Assembly (NCBI GenBank): GCA_013178275.1
Contig: JABLWZ010000006.1
Span: 1-64,000, forward strand
Reading direction: 5' to 3'
DNA length: 64,000 nucleotides
Source: Bacillota bacterium
Lineage (GTDB): Bacteria; Bacillota; Ch66; Ch109
A model generated the notes under the pieces. It was not told where the DNA came from and ran no database searches. It saw only the letters and a program-made list of their open reading frames with translations. Positions 43,661-53,221 of the stretch are shown piece by piece (positions within the stretch are counted from its first letter, which is position 1; every line of letters begins with the position of its first letter). A program made the translations under genes and the position numbers.

Positions 43661-44812
43661 CTACTTCATTTTAGTCATATCGTACATGAAGTCGGCGAAG
43701 AAGCTCAGGAAACTCCCCCGGGGTACGTCATCCTCCGCTACCAGGGTCACCCTCTGGACCTCTTGCTGCTGGCGGTAGATGACCACCTCACCGACCTTCT
43801 GTCCCGCGTTGACCGGGGCCTCTATCAAGCTCGGCAGTTCGAGCTGGGTGGTAACATCCCCGGGTCCGCCCTTAATCATCAGGGCTCCGCCCTTATCAGC
43901 CGCCACCACGTTGACCCGCTCCACCCTTCCTTTTTTCACCTTGAGGAATCCGAAACCCTGCCCCGGTTCCACCATCGGCTGGTATGAGTACCTGGCGAAA
44001 CCCAGGTTCATGAGCTTCATGCAGTCACGGAAATTCCCCCTCGGCTGCGGCGCTCCCAGCGTCACGGCCACCAGGCGCATCCCGTCCCGGACGGAGGTCG
44101 CCGCCAGGCAGTAGTTGGCCTGAGGGTGCCAGCCGGTCTTCAGTCCGTCGGACCCGGGGTACCACCACAGCAGCTTGTTGTGATTGTACAGGTGCATCTT
44201 GCGGATATCGTACTCTTTGGTGGAGGTCAGCTTCATCAGTTCGGGCCGGGTCACCGCGTACTGTGACAGCAGCGCCTGGTCGTAGGCCGAGGTATAGTGT
44301 CCGTCGGTGTGAAGCCCGTGGCAGTTGACGTAGTTGGTGTCATTCATCCCCAGTTCCCGGGCCCGCTGGTTCATAACCCGCACGAACTCCTCCTGGGTGC
44401 CGTAAAGGTGCTCGGCCACCGCCACGCAGGAGTCGTTGGCCGATCCTACCGCGATCGAGGCCAGCAGGTCGTTGTAGGTCATCTCCTCGCCCTTCTCCAG
44501 GTAAATCTGCGCCCCTCCCATCTTCCAGGCGTTTTCGCTGACCGCCACCTTGTCGGTCAGCTTGACCTTGCCGGCGTCCAGCGCCTCCACGGCAACCACC
44601 AGGGTCATCAGCTTGGTTACGCTGGCCGGCTCCATCTTCTGGTGGGGATTCTTTTCCGCTATGACCTCACCCGAGACCGGTTCCATCAGAACGTAGGCCG
44701 GCGACTCCAGCACCAGCTCAGCCCCCTGAGCGGCCACCGGGATCAGACCGGCCGTAAACAGTATCGCCAGAACTATCGAAATCACCTGGTATCTACGGGC
44801 AAGATAAGACAA
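43661..44812 (-). CDS. dacF: D-alanyl-D-alanine carboxypeptidase, DacF-like
   Basis: The 383-residue penicillin-binding protein has a signal peptide (about residues 1-29) and the three active-site motifs SVTK (EPASVTKLMTL), SAN (VGSANDSCVA) and KTG (GLKTGWHPQA). A C-terminal beta domain and an amphipathic anchor at the end follow. It trims peptidoglycan stem peptides. Its place before spoIIAA matches the dacF-spoIIA order of Bacillus, where DacF shapes spore cortex cross-linking. A GTG/TTG-type start after GGAGGAGG is used. Confidence 0.92.
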   Translation of the reverse strand: MSYLARRYQVISIVLAILFTAGLIPVAAQGAELVLESPAYVLMEPVSGEVIAEKNPHQKMEPASVTKLMTLVVAVEALDAGKVKLTDKVAVSENAWKMGGAQIYLEKGEEMTYNDLLASIAVGSANDSCVAVAEHLYGTQEEFVRVMNQRARELGMNDTNYVNCHGLHTDGHYTSAYDQALLSQYAVTRPELMKLTSTKEYDIRKMHLYNHNKLLWWYPGSDGLKTGWHPQANYCLAATSVRDGMRLVAVTLGAPQPRGNFRDCMKLMNLGFARYSYQPMVEPGQGFGFLKVKKGRVERVNVVAADKGGALMIKGGPGDVTTQLELPSLIEAPVNAGQKVGEVVIYRQQQEVQRVTLVAEDDVPRGSFLSFFADFMYDMTKMK

Positions 44813-44872
44813 TAGTGCCTCCTCCTTTGTTTCGTTGTCGTTTTATCTTGCCACGCATCGGTTTTGGCTATT

Positions 44873-46210
44873 CTAGTCTATCACCTTCCCGTGTATCAGC
44901 GGGGGGGACTCTACCCTCTCATTCCCCACCCGGTACGCGTCCAGGACCATTCCCTGCGCCTGCTGCAGCCGCCCCTCGTCGTTCACGTGCAGGACCGCCA
45001 GGGGCTCGCCCTTCTCTACCCGGTCGCCGATCTTCTTCACCAGCACTATTCCCACCGCCGGGTCCACCGGCGAATCCTTTTTTTCACGTCCCGCTCCCAG
45101 GATAGTCGAGGCGACTCCTATCTGCTCCGCCTTCAGCGACTGTACGAAACCGGCCCCGGGGCTGATGACGTCTACCAGCCTCCTCGCACGGGGCAGCCGG
45201 TCCGGGTCGTCAAGCGCCCCCGGGTCTCCCCCCTGCGCCTGCACCATCTCCTTGAACCTCTCCAGCGCCGCACCGCTCCTGACCAGGGACTCGAGTTCCT
45301 TCCGGCCGGTTTCACGGTCGCCGGCCAGTCCCGACATCAGCAGCAGTTCGCTCCCCAGTACCAGGCACAGCTCGGTCAGGTCAGCGGGACCCGACCCTTT
45401 CAGCGTTGCCACCGCCTCCTTGACCTCCAAGGCGTTGCCTACCGCGTATCCCAGCGGCTGCTCCATGCCGGTGATGATGGCCACCACCTGGCGGCCCATC
45501 CCGCGGCCTATCTTCACCAGCAACCGGGCCAGCCTCCCCGCCTCTTCCACGGTCTTCACGAAGGCCCCGTCGCCGGCCTTGACGTCCAGCACGATGGCCT
45601 CTGCCCCCGCTGCTATCTTCTTGCTCATCACGCTGCTGGCGATGAGCGGTATGCTGTCGACCGTCGCGGTCACGTCCCGCAGGGCGTAGAGTTTCTTGTC
45701 GGCCGGCGCCAGGTTGCCGCTCTGACCGATGACCGCGGCGCCGACCCGGTTCACTATCTCGATGAACCGTTCCCTTTCGATCTCCACCTTGAAGCCGGGG
45801 ATGGCCTCGAACTTGTCCAGGGTGCCGCCGGTGTGACCCAAGCCCCGGCCCGACATCTTCGCCATCTTCCCACCGGCCGCGGCTACCAGCGGCGCCAGCA
45901 CCAGGGTGGTGGTGTCGCCGACCCCCCCGGTGCTGTGCTTGTCCAGCTTTATCCCCGGGATGGGAGAAAGGTCCACCTGCTCGCCCGACTCGACGATCGC
46001 CCTGGTCAGGGCCGTGGTCTCCTCCTCGTTCATCCCCCGGAAAAACACCGCCATCGCCCAGGCCGCCATCTGGTAATCGGGTATCCCGCCGGCGGTGTAG
46101 CCTGAGATCAGAAACCTTATCTCGTCCTGGGTGTATACCCCTCCTTCACGCTTTTTCAGTATAAGGTCGTACGCCCGCAGAGCAATCGCCCCCTCGAATA
46201 CTTCTATCAA
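44873..46210 (-). CDS. pdp: Pyrimidine-nucleoside phosphorylase
   Basis: The 445-residue enzyme has the family signature [20 protein letters not shown] (about residues 89-108) and [16 protein letters not shown] (about 117-132). It splits thymidine, deoxyuridine and uridine with phosphate. The frame opens with a TTG that overlaps the deoB stop. Homologues start nearer residue 11 (RAYDLILKK), where a GAGGGGG site precedes a CTG codon, so the true start may be 46180. With deoB it forms a nucleoside-salvage pair. Confidence 0.93.
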   Translation of the reverse strand: MIEVFEGAIALRAYDLILKKREGGVYTQDEIRFLISGYTAGGIPDYQMAAWAMAVFFRGMNEEETTALTRAIVESGEQVDLSPIPGIKLDKHSTGGVGDTTTLVLAPLVAAAGGKMAKMSGRGLGHTGGTLDKFEAIPGFKVEIERERFIEIVNRVGAAVIGQSGNLAPADKKLYALRDVTATVDSIPLIASSVMSKKIAAGAEAIVLDVKAGDGAFVKTVEEAGRLARLLVKIGRGMGRQVVAIITGMEQPLGYAVGNALEVKEAVATLKGSGPADLTELCLVLGSELLLMSGLAGDRETGRKELESLVRSGAALERFKEMVQAQGGDPGALDDPDRLPRARRLVDVISPGAGFVQSLKAEQIGVASTILGAGREKKDSPVDPAVGIVLVKKIGDRVEKGEPLAVLHVNDEGRLQQAQGMVLDAYRVGNERVESPPLIHGKVID

Positions 46211-47397
46211 TCCTCGATTATCAGTTGTTTAAGACTGGTCCCCGCTGTCAGAGGCGGTACATTCAAGATATCGGCCACCGTCGCCCCCAGGTCGGCGAAT
46301 GTCTCGCGCACCCCCAGCGGGGTTCCCTTTTTGACCCGCTCCCCGGCTATCAGCAGCGGGACGTACTCCCGCGAGTGGTCGGTGCTGCTGGTGGTCGGGT
46401 CGCACCCGTGGTCAGCGGTAAGCATCAGTATGTCCTCCGGGGTCAGCAGCGGCTCCAGCGCCTCCAGGTCCCGGTCGAACTCCTCCAGCCCGCTGGTGTA
46501 GCCCCGGCTGTCGTTGCGGTGTCCCCACAGGCTGTCAAAGTCCACCAGGTTGGCCATCAAAAACCCGCTCCAGCTCCTGTCCGCCGCCATTTCGATGACC
46601 TTCCGCATCCCGTCGTGGTTGCTCTCGGCGGGGGTGGTCCGGGTTAACCCCCGTCCCACGTAGATGTCGTTTATCTTTCCTATCCCGATCACCTCGAGGC
46701 CCGCCTCCTTCACCCGGTCCAGCAGCATGGGCCCGGTAGGCTGGAGCGAGAAGTCGTGCCGGTGCGTGGTGCGCTGGTACGACCCCGGCTTCCCGACGAA
46801 CGGCCTGGCGATCACCCGGCCCACCGCGTAAGGCCCTTTAAGCAGTTCGCGGGCAATTTTACAGTAACGGTAAAGGTCATCGAGCGGAATGGTCTCCTCG
46901 TGAGCGGCGATCTGGAACACGCTGTCAGCCGATGTGTAGACTATGGGGAAGCCGGTCTTCTGGTGTTCCTCCCCCATTTCCTTTATGATCTCGGTTCCGG
47001 AGGCTACCACGTTGCCCAGGGTCTTCCTCCCGATCTCTTTTTCGAAGGCCCCTATCAGCTCATCCGGGAACCCGTCGGGGAAGGTGGGAAACGCCTGCTC
47101 CAGGATCAGCCCCGCCATCTCCCAGTGACCGGTGGTGGTGTCCTTTCCGGGCGACTTCTCGGCCATCTTGCCGTAAGCCGCGGCCGGCTGTTTCTGTGGC
47201 CGCACCCCCTGGATATCGATGATGTTCCCGAGGCCAAGCCGCTCCATGCGGGGAAGTCTCAGCCCCCCGACCTCCCGAGATATGTTGCCCAGGGTATTGC
47301 TGCCCTCGTCGCCGTACTTCCATGCGTCCGGGAGTTCACCCACCCCCACGCTGTCCAAAACGATACAGAAAACTCTTCGGATTTTTGCTTCATTCAT
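46207..47397 (-). CDS. deoB: Phosphopentomutase
   Basis: The 396-residue alkaline-phosphatase-superfamily enzyme shows the metal-binding N terminus [13 protein letters not shown] and the C-terminal [19 protein letters not shown]. It interconverts (deoxy)ribose 1- and 5-phosphates downstream of nucleoside phosphorylase. The ATG at 47397 has AAGGAG 8 nt upstream and is preferred to a start seven codons earlier. It follows xerD by 13 bp. Confidence 0.95.
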   Translation of the reverse strand: MNEAKIRRVFCIVLDSVGVGELPDAWKYGDEGSNTLGNISREVGGLRLPRMERLGLGNIIDIQGVRPQKQPAAAYGKMAEKSPGKDTTTGHWEMAGLILEQAFPTFPDGFPDELIGAFEKEIGRKTLGNVVASGTEIIKEMGEEHQKTGFPIVYTSADSVFQIAAHEETIPLDDLYRYCKIARELLKGPYAVGRVIARPFVGKPGSYQRTTHRHDFSLQPTGPMLLDRVKEAGLEVIGIGKINDIYVGRGLTRTTPAESNHDGMRKVIEMAADRSWSGFLMANLVDFDSLWGHRNDSRGYTSGLEEFDRDLEALEPLLTPEDILMLTADHGCDPTTSSTDHSREYVPLLIAGERVKKGTPLGVRETFADLGATVADILNVPPLTAGTSLKQLIIED

Positions 47398-47410
47398 AGC
47401 TGTCATCTCC

Positions 47411-48295
47411 TTAAGCACGAGGATGGCTTTTTTTGAACATGTCCACCAGGTGCGACCTGGTCAGGTGGGTATAGATCTGGGTGGTCGCGATATTGGCGTG
47501 GCCCAGCATCTCCTGCACCGAGCGCAGATCCGCCCCGTGCTCCAGCAGGTGGGTGGCGAATGAGTGGCGCAGGGTGTGCGGGGTTATCTCCTTCGTGATT
47601 CCCGCCGACCTGGCGTATCCCTTGATCAGCTTCCAAAAACCCTGTCGGGTCATTCGGGTCCCCAGGTGGCTGATAAAAAGCGCGTTCTGCTCCTGGTCCG
47701 GAGTTAGTTTCCCGCGCGCCCGAGACAGGTATTCCTGCAGCCAGCCTACCGCGACCCTGCCGACCGGCACCACCCGCTCCTTGGACCGCTTGCCCATACA
47801 GCGCAGGAACCCGTTTTCGAGATTGACATCGTCCAGGTTGAGGGATATGAGTTCCGAGACCCGGAGCCCGGTAGTGTAGAGCAGCTCCAGCATCGCCTTG
47901 TCCCTGACGCCGCCGCTCCTCGACACCCGCGGCTGCGCCAGCAGCCGGTCTACCTCGTTGACGCTCAGCACGTGGGGGAGCTTCTTGCCCAGGCGGGGAG
48001 CCTCCAGGGTCAAGGTAGGGTCGTCCAGCAGCAGCTGTTCCGCGTTGAGGAAATGATAAAACGAGCGGATGGCCGCCATCTGCCGCGCGATGGTCGACGC
48101 CGCTCGTCCCTGATTTCTCAGGTTCTCCATGTATCCCACCAGGGTGTCGCGGTTTACCCTCTCCCAGGACGATTTCACCTGGACGAGGTACTCGCTGAAA
48201 CCCTGCAGGTCCTGGCGGTACGCTAATAGGGTGTTTTTCGCCAGTCCCCTCTCCACCTGGAGAAAAAAAATAAAGTTTTCTATCTGCTGTTCCAT
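47411..48295 (-). CDS. xerD: Tyrosine recombinase XerD
   Basis: The 294-residue recombinase has an N-terminal SAM-like domain and the catalytic residues Arg ([10 protein letters not shown]), His-x-x-Arg ([12 protein letters not shown]) and Tyr ([12 protein letters not shown]). It resolves chromosome dimers at dif together with a partner Xer protein. I chose the ATG at 48295, 9 nt from GGAG, over a start five codons upstream. The xerD-deoB-pdp-dacF order is common in spore-forming Firmicutes. Confidence 0.93.
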   Translation of the reverse strand: MEQQIENFIFFLQVERGLAKNTLLAYRQDLQGFSEYLVQVKSSWERVNRDTLVGYMENLRNQGRAASTIARQMAAIRSFYHFLNAEQLLLDDPTLTLEAPRLGKKLPHVLSVNEVDRLLAQPRVSRSGGVRDKAMLELLYTTGLRVSELISLNLDDVNLENGFLRCMGKRSKERVVPVGRVAVGWLQEYLSRARGKLTPDQEQNALFISHLGTRMTRQGFWKLIKGYARSAGITKEITPHTLRHSFATHLLEHGADLRSVQEMLGHANIATTQIYTHLTRSHLVDMFKKSHPRA

Positions 48296-48415
48296 CAGCC
48301 ACAACTCCAAAATTCGGTAGCTGTTACTGATATTCTACACCGTCCAGGAAATATCCTTCCATATGCTGCCGCTGGTTACCGGGAGTCAGGACTCCGCTTT
48401 CACCGGGCCACCATC

Positions 48416-49045
48416 CTAACGCATCAAGGTGTTCAGCAGCCGGATCAGGCTGGGCGACAGTATCCCCTCGGTGAGCCCGGCGGCGGCCATGACTGCTGTC
48501 AGCGCCAGCATGGTCGTGGTGTATCCCAGCACCATCCTCCCCATTCCCCCGAAGCCGATCGATATCCTTCCCCGCACCAACTCCATGGAAAAGGAGACCC
48601 CCAGGGCCGCGGCCGCGATCAGGGTCGGGACGGCTATCAGGTTGTGCGGCAGGATGCCCAGGAGGCTGAGTATCACTCCCTGCCAGGACATCTGCTCCAC
48701 CAGGAAGCCGACGGTAAACCCCAGGATAAAACCGCGGAACGCGACCAGCCCGGCTATAAACGGTATCCCGATCACCGTCAAGCCCAGAAACCAGATGGCC
48801 GCGGTGATCTCAAGATTTCGGATCACGCTTCCCTCCAGCATGGCCACCCGGTCCACCGGCTGTTCTGTAAACTCGTTCCAGCGCCCGTCAAGATAGACGG
48901 AGAGCTGTTCCCGCTTCTCCACGGGCATCTTATTGGCCCCCAGGCACCCTCCCGCAACGCCCAACAAAAAAATAAGCAGGATTACTATCAATATCCCGTA
49001 ACGGTCGCGGAAAAACTGTCGGGTATAGTTCCGCCAGCCTTCCAT
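48416..49045 (-). CDS. spoIIM: Stage II sporulation protein M
   Basis: The 209-residue protein has about five membrane segments and the SpoIIM family piece EQMSWQGVILSLLGILPHNL. In Bacillus it is made in the mother cell and joins SpoIID and SpoIIP in septal peptidoglycan degradation and engulfment. A sigma-E-like promoter lies just upstream. Confidence 0.92.
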   Translation of the reverse strand: MEGWRNYTRQFFRDRYGILIVILLIFLLGVAGGCLGANKMPVEKREQLSVYLDGRWNEFTEQPVDRVAMLEGSVIRNLEITAAIWFLGLTVIGIPFIAGLVAFRGFILGFTVGFLVEQMSWQGVILSLLGILPHNLIAVPTLIAAAALGVSFSMELVRGRISIGFGGMGRMVLGYTTTMLALTAVMAAAGLTEGILSPSLIRLLNTLMR

Positions 49046-49076
49046 GGCATTCTCTCCCCCGCACCTTTCTAAAAGA

Positions 49077-49105
49077 ATACTATGCTGGGGATCATGGTAT
49101 ATTAC
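49077..49105 (-). promoter_or_regulatory. Sigma-E-like promoter of spoIIM
   Basis: On the minus strand GTAATA (49105-49100) lies 15 bp from CATAGTAT (49084-49077), close to the sigma-E consensus. The -35 overlaps the 3' end of the preceding nuclease gene. spoIIM is a sigma-E gene in B. subtilis. Confidence 0.45.
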
Positions 49106-50325
49106 TGCTTGGCCCTATCTATTTTCCCAAATTTTCCACCGCCCCCGGGGGTGACGGCCGCCTCCCCCGCCCGTGCGCGCAGGATCAAACCCGCGGTCGC
49201 CGGCCCGGCTATCCGTTCCAGGCCTGCTTCGTCAGCGCACCACAGCACCGCCTTTTCGCTCCCGTACTCATCAAGCAGTCGCTCGACCTTCCGCGCCCCG
49301 ATCCCGGAGAAAGACTCCAGCGGTATCAGGTGGTGGTAAGGGGGACGGTGCGGGGGGTGTTTTGGCGCGGTCCGGTCGGCTATCATCTCCACCCGGTCCA
49401 TCACCCCCAGGTCTACCAGTGGGCTGCCGCATTCGCTGCATACGGTCACCGGGGGCGGCTGTCGGGTTATCACCCGGCAGGACCGGCAGCAGGTCCGGTA
49501 GTACTTTCCGAGAACCGGCAGCATGCCGAAGTTAGCGGTGACCCGCCGCCCCTCTTCCCGCAGTACCGCTTTTCGCACCTCATCCAGGTTTTCCCCGGCC
49601 AGCAGCAGGGAACTGTGCTCGCGTCCGATCCTTTTTACGGAGTGGGCGTCCGAGTTGGTGAGAAAGGACCGGCTATAGTTCTCCGAGAGCCGGTCCGCCA
49701 TCTCGCTGTCGGCGCTGAGCCCGACCTCTATCGCGGGTATCATTCTGGACCCGAAGATGTCCTCGGACCGGTCAGCGGCACAGCCGAGCATGCCCTTGTG
49801 GGGGGTGAAGATGTGAGCGGGGATGAACATTCCGCCGACGCGGTCGGCTATCTCCAGCGCTCTGGCCGCGCCGACCCTCTCTTTCCGCCGGGCCTCGCGC
49901 CAGAGCTGGTTGAACTCTTCCAGCTTTTCCAGGTCGGGGAGATAGACCATGTGGTGGGAACTGCGCGACGACTTCCCAGGTATTCGGGGCCCCTCCTCCG
50001 AGGTCTCCACCTCGACCGCCGGGATCAGGGTCACCGAGTCTTCCCAGCGCAGTCCCCCTCCGGGCAGAGGCGTCAGGTCTCCTCTTTCGATCCACCCCGC
50101 TAATTCTTTGGTCACGTAAGGCGAGTGGCAGTCGGCCACTCCTATCACGCCGATACCCAGGTCCCGACTCTTTTTCAGGATGTTGCCGACCATGAGGTCG
50201 GGGGAGGCGGGTATCTTGATCGGCCTCTCCCCGACGAACCCCACATGGATGTGCAGATCAGCTATTGTCTCCAGCAGCTTGATTTTTCGATCATTTTTTA
50301 GTGGGACAGTTCTTTTAACCATCAT
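49102..50325 (-). CDS. Endonuclease Q-like PHP-domain DNA repair nuclease
   Basis: The 407-residue protein has a PHP-type metal site (ADLHIHVG, VADCH, PAVEVET, FIPAHIFTPHKG, TNSDAHS). A zinc finger (CCRSC...CSECG, about residues 291-313) and a C-terminal helix-hairpin-helix region (SFSGIGARKVERLL...RIAGPATA) follow. This matches the EndoQ/TIGR00375 family, which nicks DNA 5' of hypoxanthine, uracil and abasic sites. Its presence gives an alternative deaminated-base repair route. It starts about 16 bp after the Nudix gene. Confidence 0.88.
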   Translation of the reverse strand: MMVKRTVPLKNDRKIKLLETIADLHIHVGFVGERPIKIPASPDLMVGNILKKSRDLGIGVIGVADCHSPYVTKELAGWIERGDLTPLPGGGLRWEDSVTLIPAVEVETSEEGPRIPGKSSRSSHHMVYLPDLEKLEEFNQLWREARRKERVGAARALEIADRVGGMFIPAHIFTPHKGMLGCAADRSEDIFGSRMIPAIEVGLSADSEMADRLSENYSRSFLTNSDAHSVKRIGREHSSLLLAGENLDEVRKAVLREEGRRVTANFGMLPVLGKYYRTCCRSCRVITRQPPPVTVCSECGSPLVDLGVMDRVEMIADRTAPKHPPHRPPYHHLIPLESFSGIGARKVERLLDEYGSEKAVLWCADEAGLERIAGPATAGLILRARAGEAAVTPGGGGKFGKIDRAKQ

Positions 50326-50341
50326 TGGGTTCTTAACCGGC

Positions 50342-50884
50342 CTAACCTTTTATCCCCAAACGGTCGCACAGCGCCAGGACCCCGATCATCGTCTTGGCGT
50401 CCCTCAGCTCACCCCGGAGGACCATTTCCCTCGCCTTCTCGGGCGGGATGCAGACCACCTCCAGGAATTCGTCGTCGTCGGGTTTCATCTCCCCGTCGTA
50501 CAGTTTGGTCGCCAGGTAAAGGTACATCTTCTCGTCGCTGAAACCGGGCGTGGTGTAGTAAACGCTTATCAGTTCGATCCTCCCGGCGGTATAGCCGGTC
50601 TCCTCCTCGAGTTCACGCAGCGCGCACTCCATTGGGTCTTCGCCCTCCTGCAGCTTCCCGGCCGGTATCTCTATCAGTTCCTCGCCCACGGGCTGACGGA
50701 ACTGCTTCACGAACACCATCTCGTCCTTCTGGTTGACAGCGATCAGCGCCACCGCTCCCGGGTGCTCCACCACCTCCCGGGTGGCCTCCTCCCCGTTGGG
50801 GAGCTTGACCGTGTCCACCCTCAGGTGGATCATCCTTCCCTGGTATACCCTTTTGCTTTCCTTCAGTTCCTCTTTAAGCTGCAA
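50342..50884 (-). CDS. nudF: Nudix hydrolase, ADP-ribose pyrophosphatase type
   Basis: The 180-residue protein carries a full Nudix box, GKLQEGEDPMECALRELEEE with TG after it (about residues 96-117). The downstream GFSDEKMYLYLA piece is typical of ADP-ribose pyrophosphatases (NudF/YqkG). It would hydrolyse ADP-ribose to AMP and ribose 5-phosphate. A TTG start follows AAGGGTGG. Confidence 0.88.
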   Translation of the reverse strand: MQLKEELKESKRVYQGRMIHLRVDTVKLPNGEEATREVVEHPGAVALIAVNQKDEMVFVKQFRQPVGEELIEIPAGKLQEGEDPMECALRELEEETGYTAGRIELISVYYTTPGFSDEKMYLYLATKLYDGEMKPDDDEFLEVVCIPPEKAREMVLRGELRDAKTMIGVLALCDRLGIKG

Positions 50885-50960
50885 CTCAAACCACCCTTTT
50901 TAGCATATTTTTTCCAGGCAGCGCATAACCTGATTAAAAATCGGCAAGGAGGATATACCT

Positions 50961-51089
50961 ATGCGCATCCTGGCATTGAAGGACCGTATCTACCTGTTCG
51001 GGACAGTCCGCGAGGTGACCGATGAGATAAGGCGGCTGAGCCTTCGGCACCATCTGCTGTCAGACCTTATCCGCGAGCGGAGGCAATAG
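50961..51089 (+). CDS. Small hypothetical protein, 42 residues
   Basis: This plus-strand ORF is too short for most gene callers but has an ideal ribosome site (AAGGAGG, 8 nt before ATG). It encodes a basic, helical 42-residue peptide starting MRILALKDRIYLFGTV and ending IRERRQ. It lies between two converging-out minus-strand genes, ending 2 bp before the peptidase stop codon. A weak forespore-like promoter (GCATA/CATAACC) may lie near 50910-50935. I do not recognise the family. Confidence 0.6.
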   Translation: MRILALKDRIYLFGTVREVTDEIRRLSLRHHLLSDLIRERRQ

Positions 51090-51091
51090 CG

Positions 51092-52228
51092 TCAACGGCC
51101 GCCCTCCGAGGCGACCAGGCAGATGTTGTACACCAGGTCCGAGAGCAGCTTGATGTCTTTCAAAAAGACGTGCTCGTCCCGGGTGTGGACCTGGCGCATG
51201 GCCACCCCGAGGTTCACGGTGCGTATCCCGTAACCGTTGAGTATGTTGGCGTCGCTCCCGCCCCCGGTCTTTTCCCGTGAAGGGGTCAGCCCGATCCGCC
51301 GTACCGCCTCCTCGGCGATCGCCAGCGCGGGTTCGCCCGCTTCGAGCTGGAAGGCGGGGTACAGCTCCTCGGCCGTTATCTCCACCACCGCTCCCGCTTC
51401 CCGGGCCGCCGAGTCGAGCCGTTCCAGCATGTGCTCGGTCTGGGCCTTCAGCTTCTCCGCGACCAGGCTGCGCGCCTCTCCTTTGATGTACACCCTTTCG
51501 GGGACGATGTTGCGCGCGTTGCCGCCCTGGATTATCCCGATATTGGCGGTGGTCTCCCCGTCGATCCGTCCCAGCTGCATGCCGGCGATGGCCTTCGATG
51601 CCACCTGGATGGCGTTTATCCCGTCCTCGGGGTTTATCCCCGCGTGCGCCGCCTTACCGTTTACGATGACCTCGATCTGGTTCTGGACCGGGCCCTGCAC
51701 CACCAGCGTACCCACCTCACCCGAACTGTCGAGCACAAACCCGATCCGGGCCTTTACCCGGTCCTTCTCCAGCGACTTGGAACCCTCAAGCCCCTGCTCC
51801 TCGCCCACGGTGAAGACCACCTCTATCGGGCCGTGACTGATATTTTCTTTCCTGATCCTTCTGAGGGCATACAGGATGGCGGCTATTCCCGCCTTGTCAT
51901 CCGCGCCCAGGATGGTATCCCCGGACGAGTATATCGCATCCCCTTTTATTACCGGGGTTACCCCCTTGCCGGGGACAACCGTGTCCATGTGGGCTACCAG
52001 CACGAAGGCTGGAACCTCTAACCGGCCAGGCCAGCTCGCGATCAGGTTGCCGGTCCCGGTCCCCAGGACCACCCCGGCGTGGTCCTCGAAAACCTCCATC
52101 CCCAGTTCCTTTAACTCACCCGCCAGGTAGTCGGCTATCTCCCGTTCCTCGCCCGATACCGAATCGATCCTCACCAGCTTCAGGAACTGGTCTATCATCT
52201 CCTGATAAAACCCGTTGCTTTCCGTCAT
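51092..52228 (-). CDS. M20 family metallopeptidase, peptidase T-like
   Basis: The 378-residue protein has the zinc-site motifs VAHMDTVVPG, GADDKAGIAAI, GEEQGLEGS and the C-terminal MRQVHTRDEHV of the M20 peptidase T/YqjE group. A dimerisation domain (about residues 185-290) interrupts the catalytic domain. It probably removes N-terminal residues from small peptides in the cytosol. It starts about 115 bp downstream of spo0A, beyond the spo0A terminator. Confidence 0.9.
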   Translation of the reverse strand: MTESNGFYQEMIDQFLKLVRIDSVSGEEREIADYLAGELKELGMEVFEDHAGVVLGTGTGNLIASWPGRLEVPAFVLVAHMDTVVPGKGVTPVIKGDAIYSSGDTILGADDKAGIAAILYALRRIRKENISHGPIEVVFTVGEEQGLEGSKSLEKDRVKARIGFVLDSSGEVGTLVVQGPVQNQIEVIVNGKAAHAGINPEDGINAIQVASKAIAGMQLGRIDGETTANIGIIQGGNARNIVPERVYIKGEARSLVAEKLKAQTEHMLERLDSAAREAGAVVEITAEELYPAFQLEAGEPALAIAEEAVRRIGLTPSREKTGGGSDANILNGYGIRTVNLGVAMRQVHTRDEHVFLKDIKLLSDLVYNICLVASEGGR

Positions 52229-52295
52229 GGAAACCGTCTCCTATCGATCTGTAAATCTCCTGACTCTCATTATATCCCGAAAACGCGAAGATAAA

Positions 52296-52327
52296 TAAAA
52301 AAGTAGCCATGAAATGACTACTTTTAT
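52296..52327 (-). terminator. Intrinsic terminator of spo0A
   Basis: AAAGTAGTCA pairs with TGGCTACTTT on the minus strand around TTTCA, with one mismatch, and is followed by TTTATT. It lies about 20 bp after the spo0A stop. Confidence 0.8.
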
Positions 52328-52344
52328 TTCCTATCCGTATATTG

Positions 52345-53106
52345 CTAGCTGATCTTGCTGCCTATCCTCAGCTTATCAGCGATCATGGCGATGAACTCTG
52401 AATTGGTGGGTTTTCCTCTTTCCACGTTGATGGTGTAGCCGAAGAACTTGTTCATCATGTCCACGTTACCGCGGTCCCAGGCCAGCTCAATCGCGTGCCG
52501 GATCGCCCGCTCCACCCGGCTCGGGGTTGTGGTGTATTTCTGGGCTATCATCGGGTAAAGCTCCTTGGTGACCGCGCCCAGCAGGTTGATCTCGCCTATC
52601 ACCAGCAGTATCGCGTCTCTCAGGTACTGGTAGCCTTTGATGTGCGCGGGGACACCCATCTGGTGGATGATATTGGTGACCTCCAGGTCCAGGTTCCTGG
52701 TCTTGACGGTCGGGTGCGAAGTCACCTGCTGGCTGTCAGAGAGCTGCCGCAGCCGGTTCCCCAGCACCTCGATATCGAAAGGCTTCAGTATATAGTAATC
52801 CGCCCCCAGTTCCACCGCTCTCTGCGTCATGTTCTCCTGCCCGAACGCGGTAAGCATGACCACCTTGGGACGCTGGCCGTAGTTGCCGGTTCCCAGCCGC
52901 TCAAGCACCCCGATCCCATCCAGATGCGGCATTATTATATCAAGTACCACTATATCGGGCTGCTTTTCCTTTATAATATCAAGTGCGTCTATACCGTTAT
53001 TGGCCATTCCAACCAGTTCAAAGTCTTCCTGGCTCGCAAGATACTCTTTGAGGATCTCGCAAAACTCTCGGTTATCGTCAGCGATAAGCACCCTCATTTT
53101 TTTCAT
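52345..53106 (-). CDS. spo0A: Sporulation master regulator Spo0A
   Basis: The 253-residue response regulator has a receiver domain (about 1-120) with the phosphoacceptor Asp in [12 protein letters not shown] and the conserved Lys in YILKPFD. A variable linker and the Spo0A DNA-binding domain (about 150-253; [30 protein letters not shown]) follow. Phospho-Spo0A starts sporulation by binding 0A boxes. It follows spoIVB as in Bacillus, but has its own upstream region. Confidence 0.96.
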   Translation of the reverse strand: MKKMRVLIADDNREFCEILKEYLASQEDFELVGMANNGIDALDIIKEKQPDIVVLDIIMPHLDGIGVLERLGTGNYGQRPKVVMLTAFGQENMTQRAVELGADYYILKPFDIEVLGNRLRQLSDSQQVTSHPTVKTRNLDLEVTNIIHQMGVPAHIKGYQYLRDAILLVIGEINLLGAVTKELYPMIAQKYTTTPSRVERAIRHAIELAWDRGNVDMMNKFFGYTINVERGKPTNSEFIAMIADKLRIGSKIS

Positions 53107-53163
53107 AGACTTCTACACGCCTCCTCGGTAAACAATACTTCTTTATGTCCTCACTGAGTTAAC

Positions 53164-53192
53164 CAATTCGACGCCAGGCTTGATTCTCCTCT
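53164..53192 (-). promoter_or_regulatory. Possible sigma-H promoter/0A-box region of spo0A
   Basis: On the minus strand AGGAGAAT is followed 10 bp later by GTCGAAT, resembling sigma-H -35 and -10 elements with slightly short spacing. CGTCGAA is one base from a 0A box. Autoregulation is plausible but the match is weak. Confidence 0.35.
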
Positions 53193-53221
53193 ATTTCTTA
53201 AAAACAAAAATCATCTAAAAA

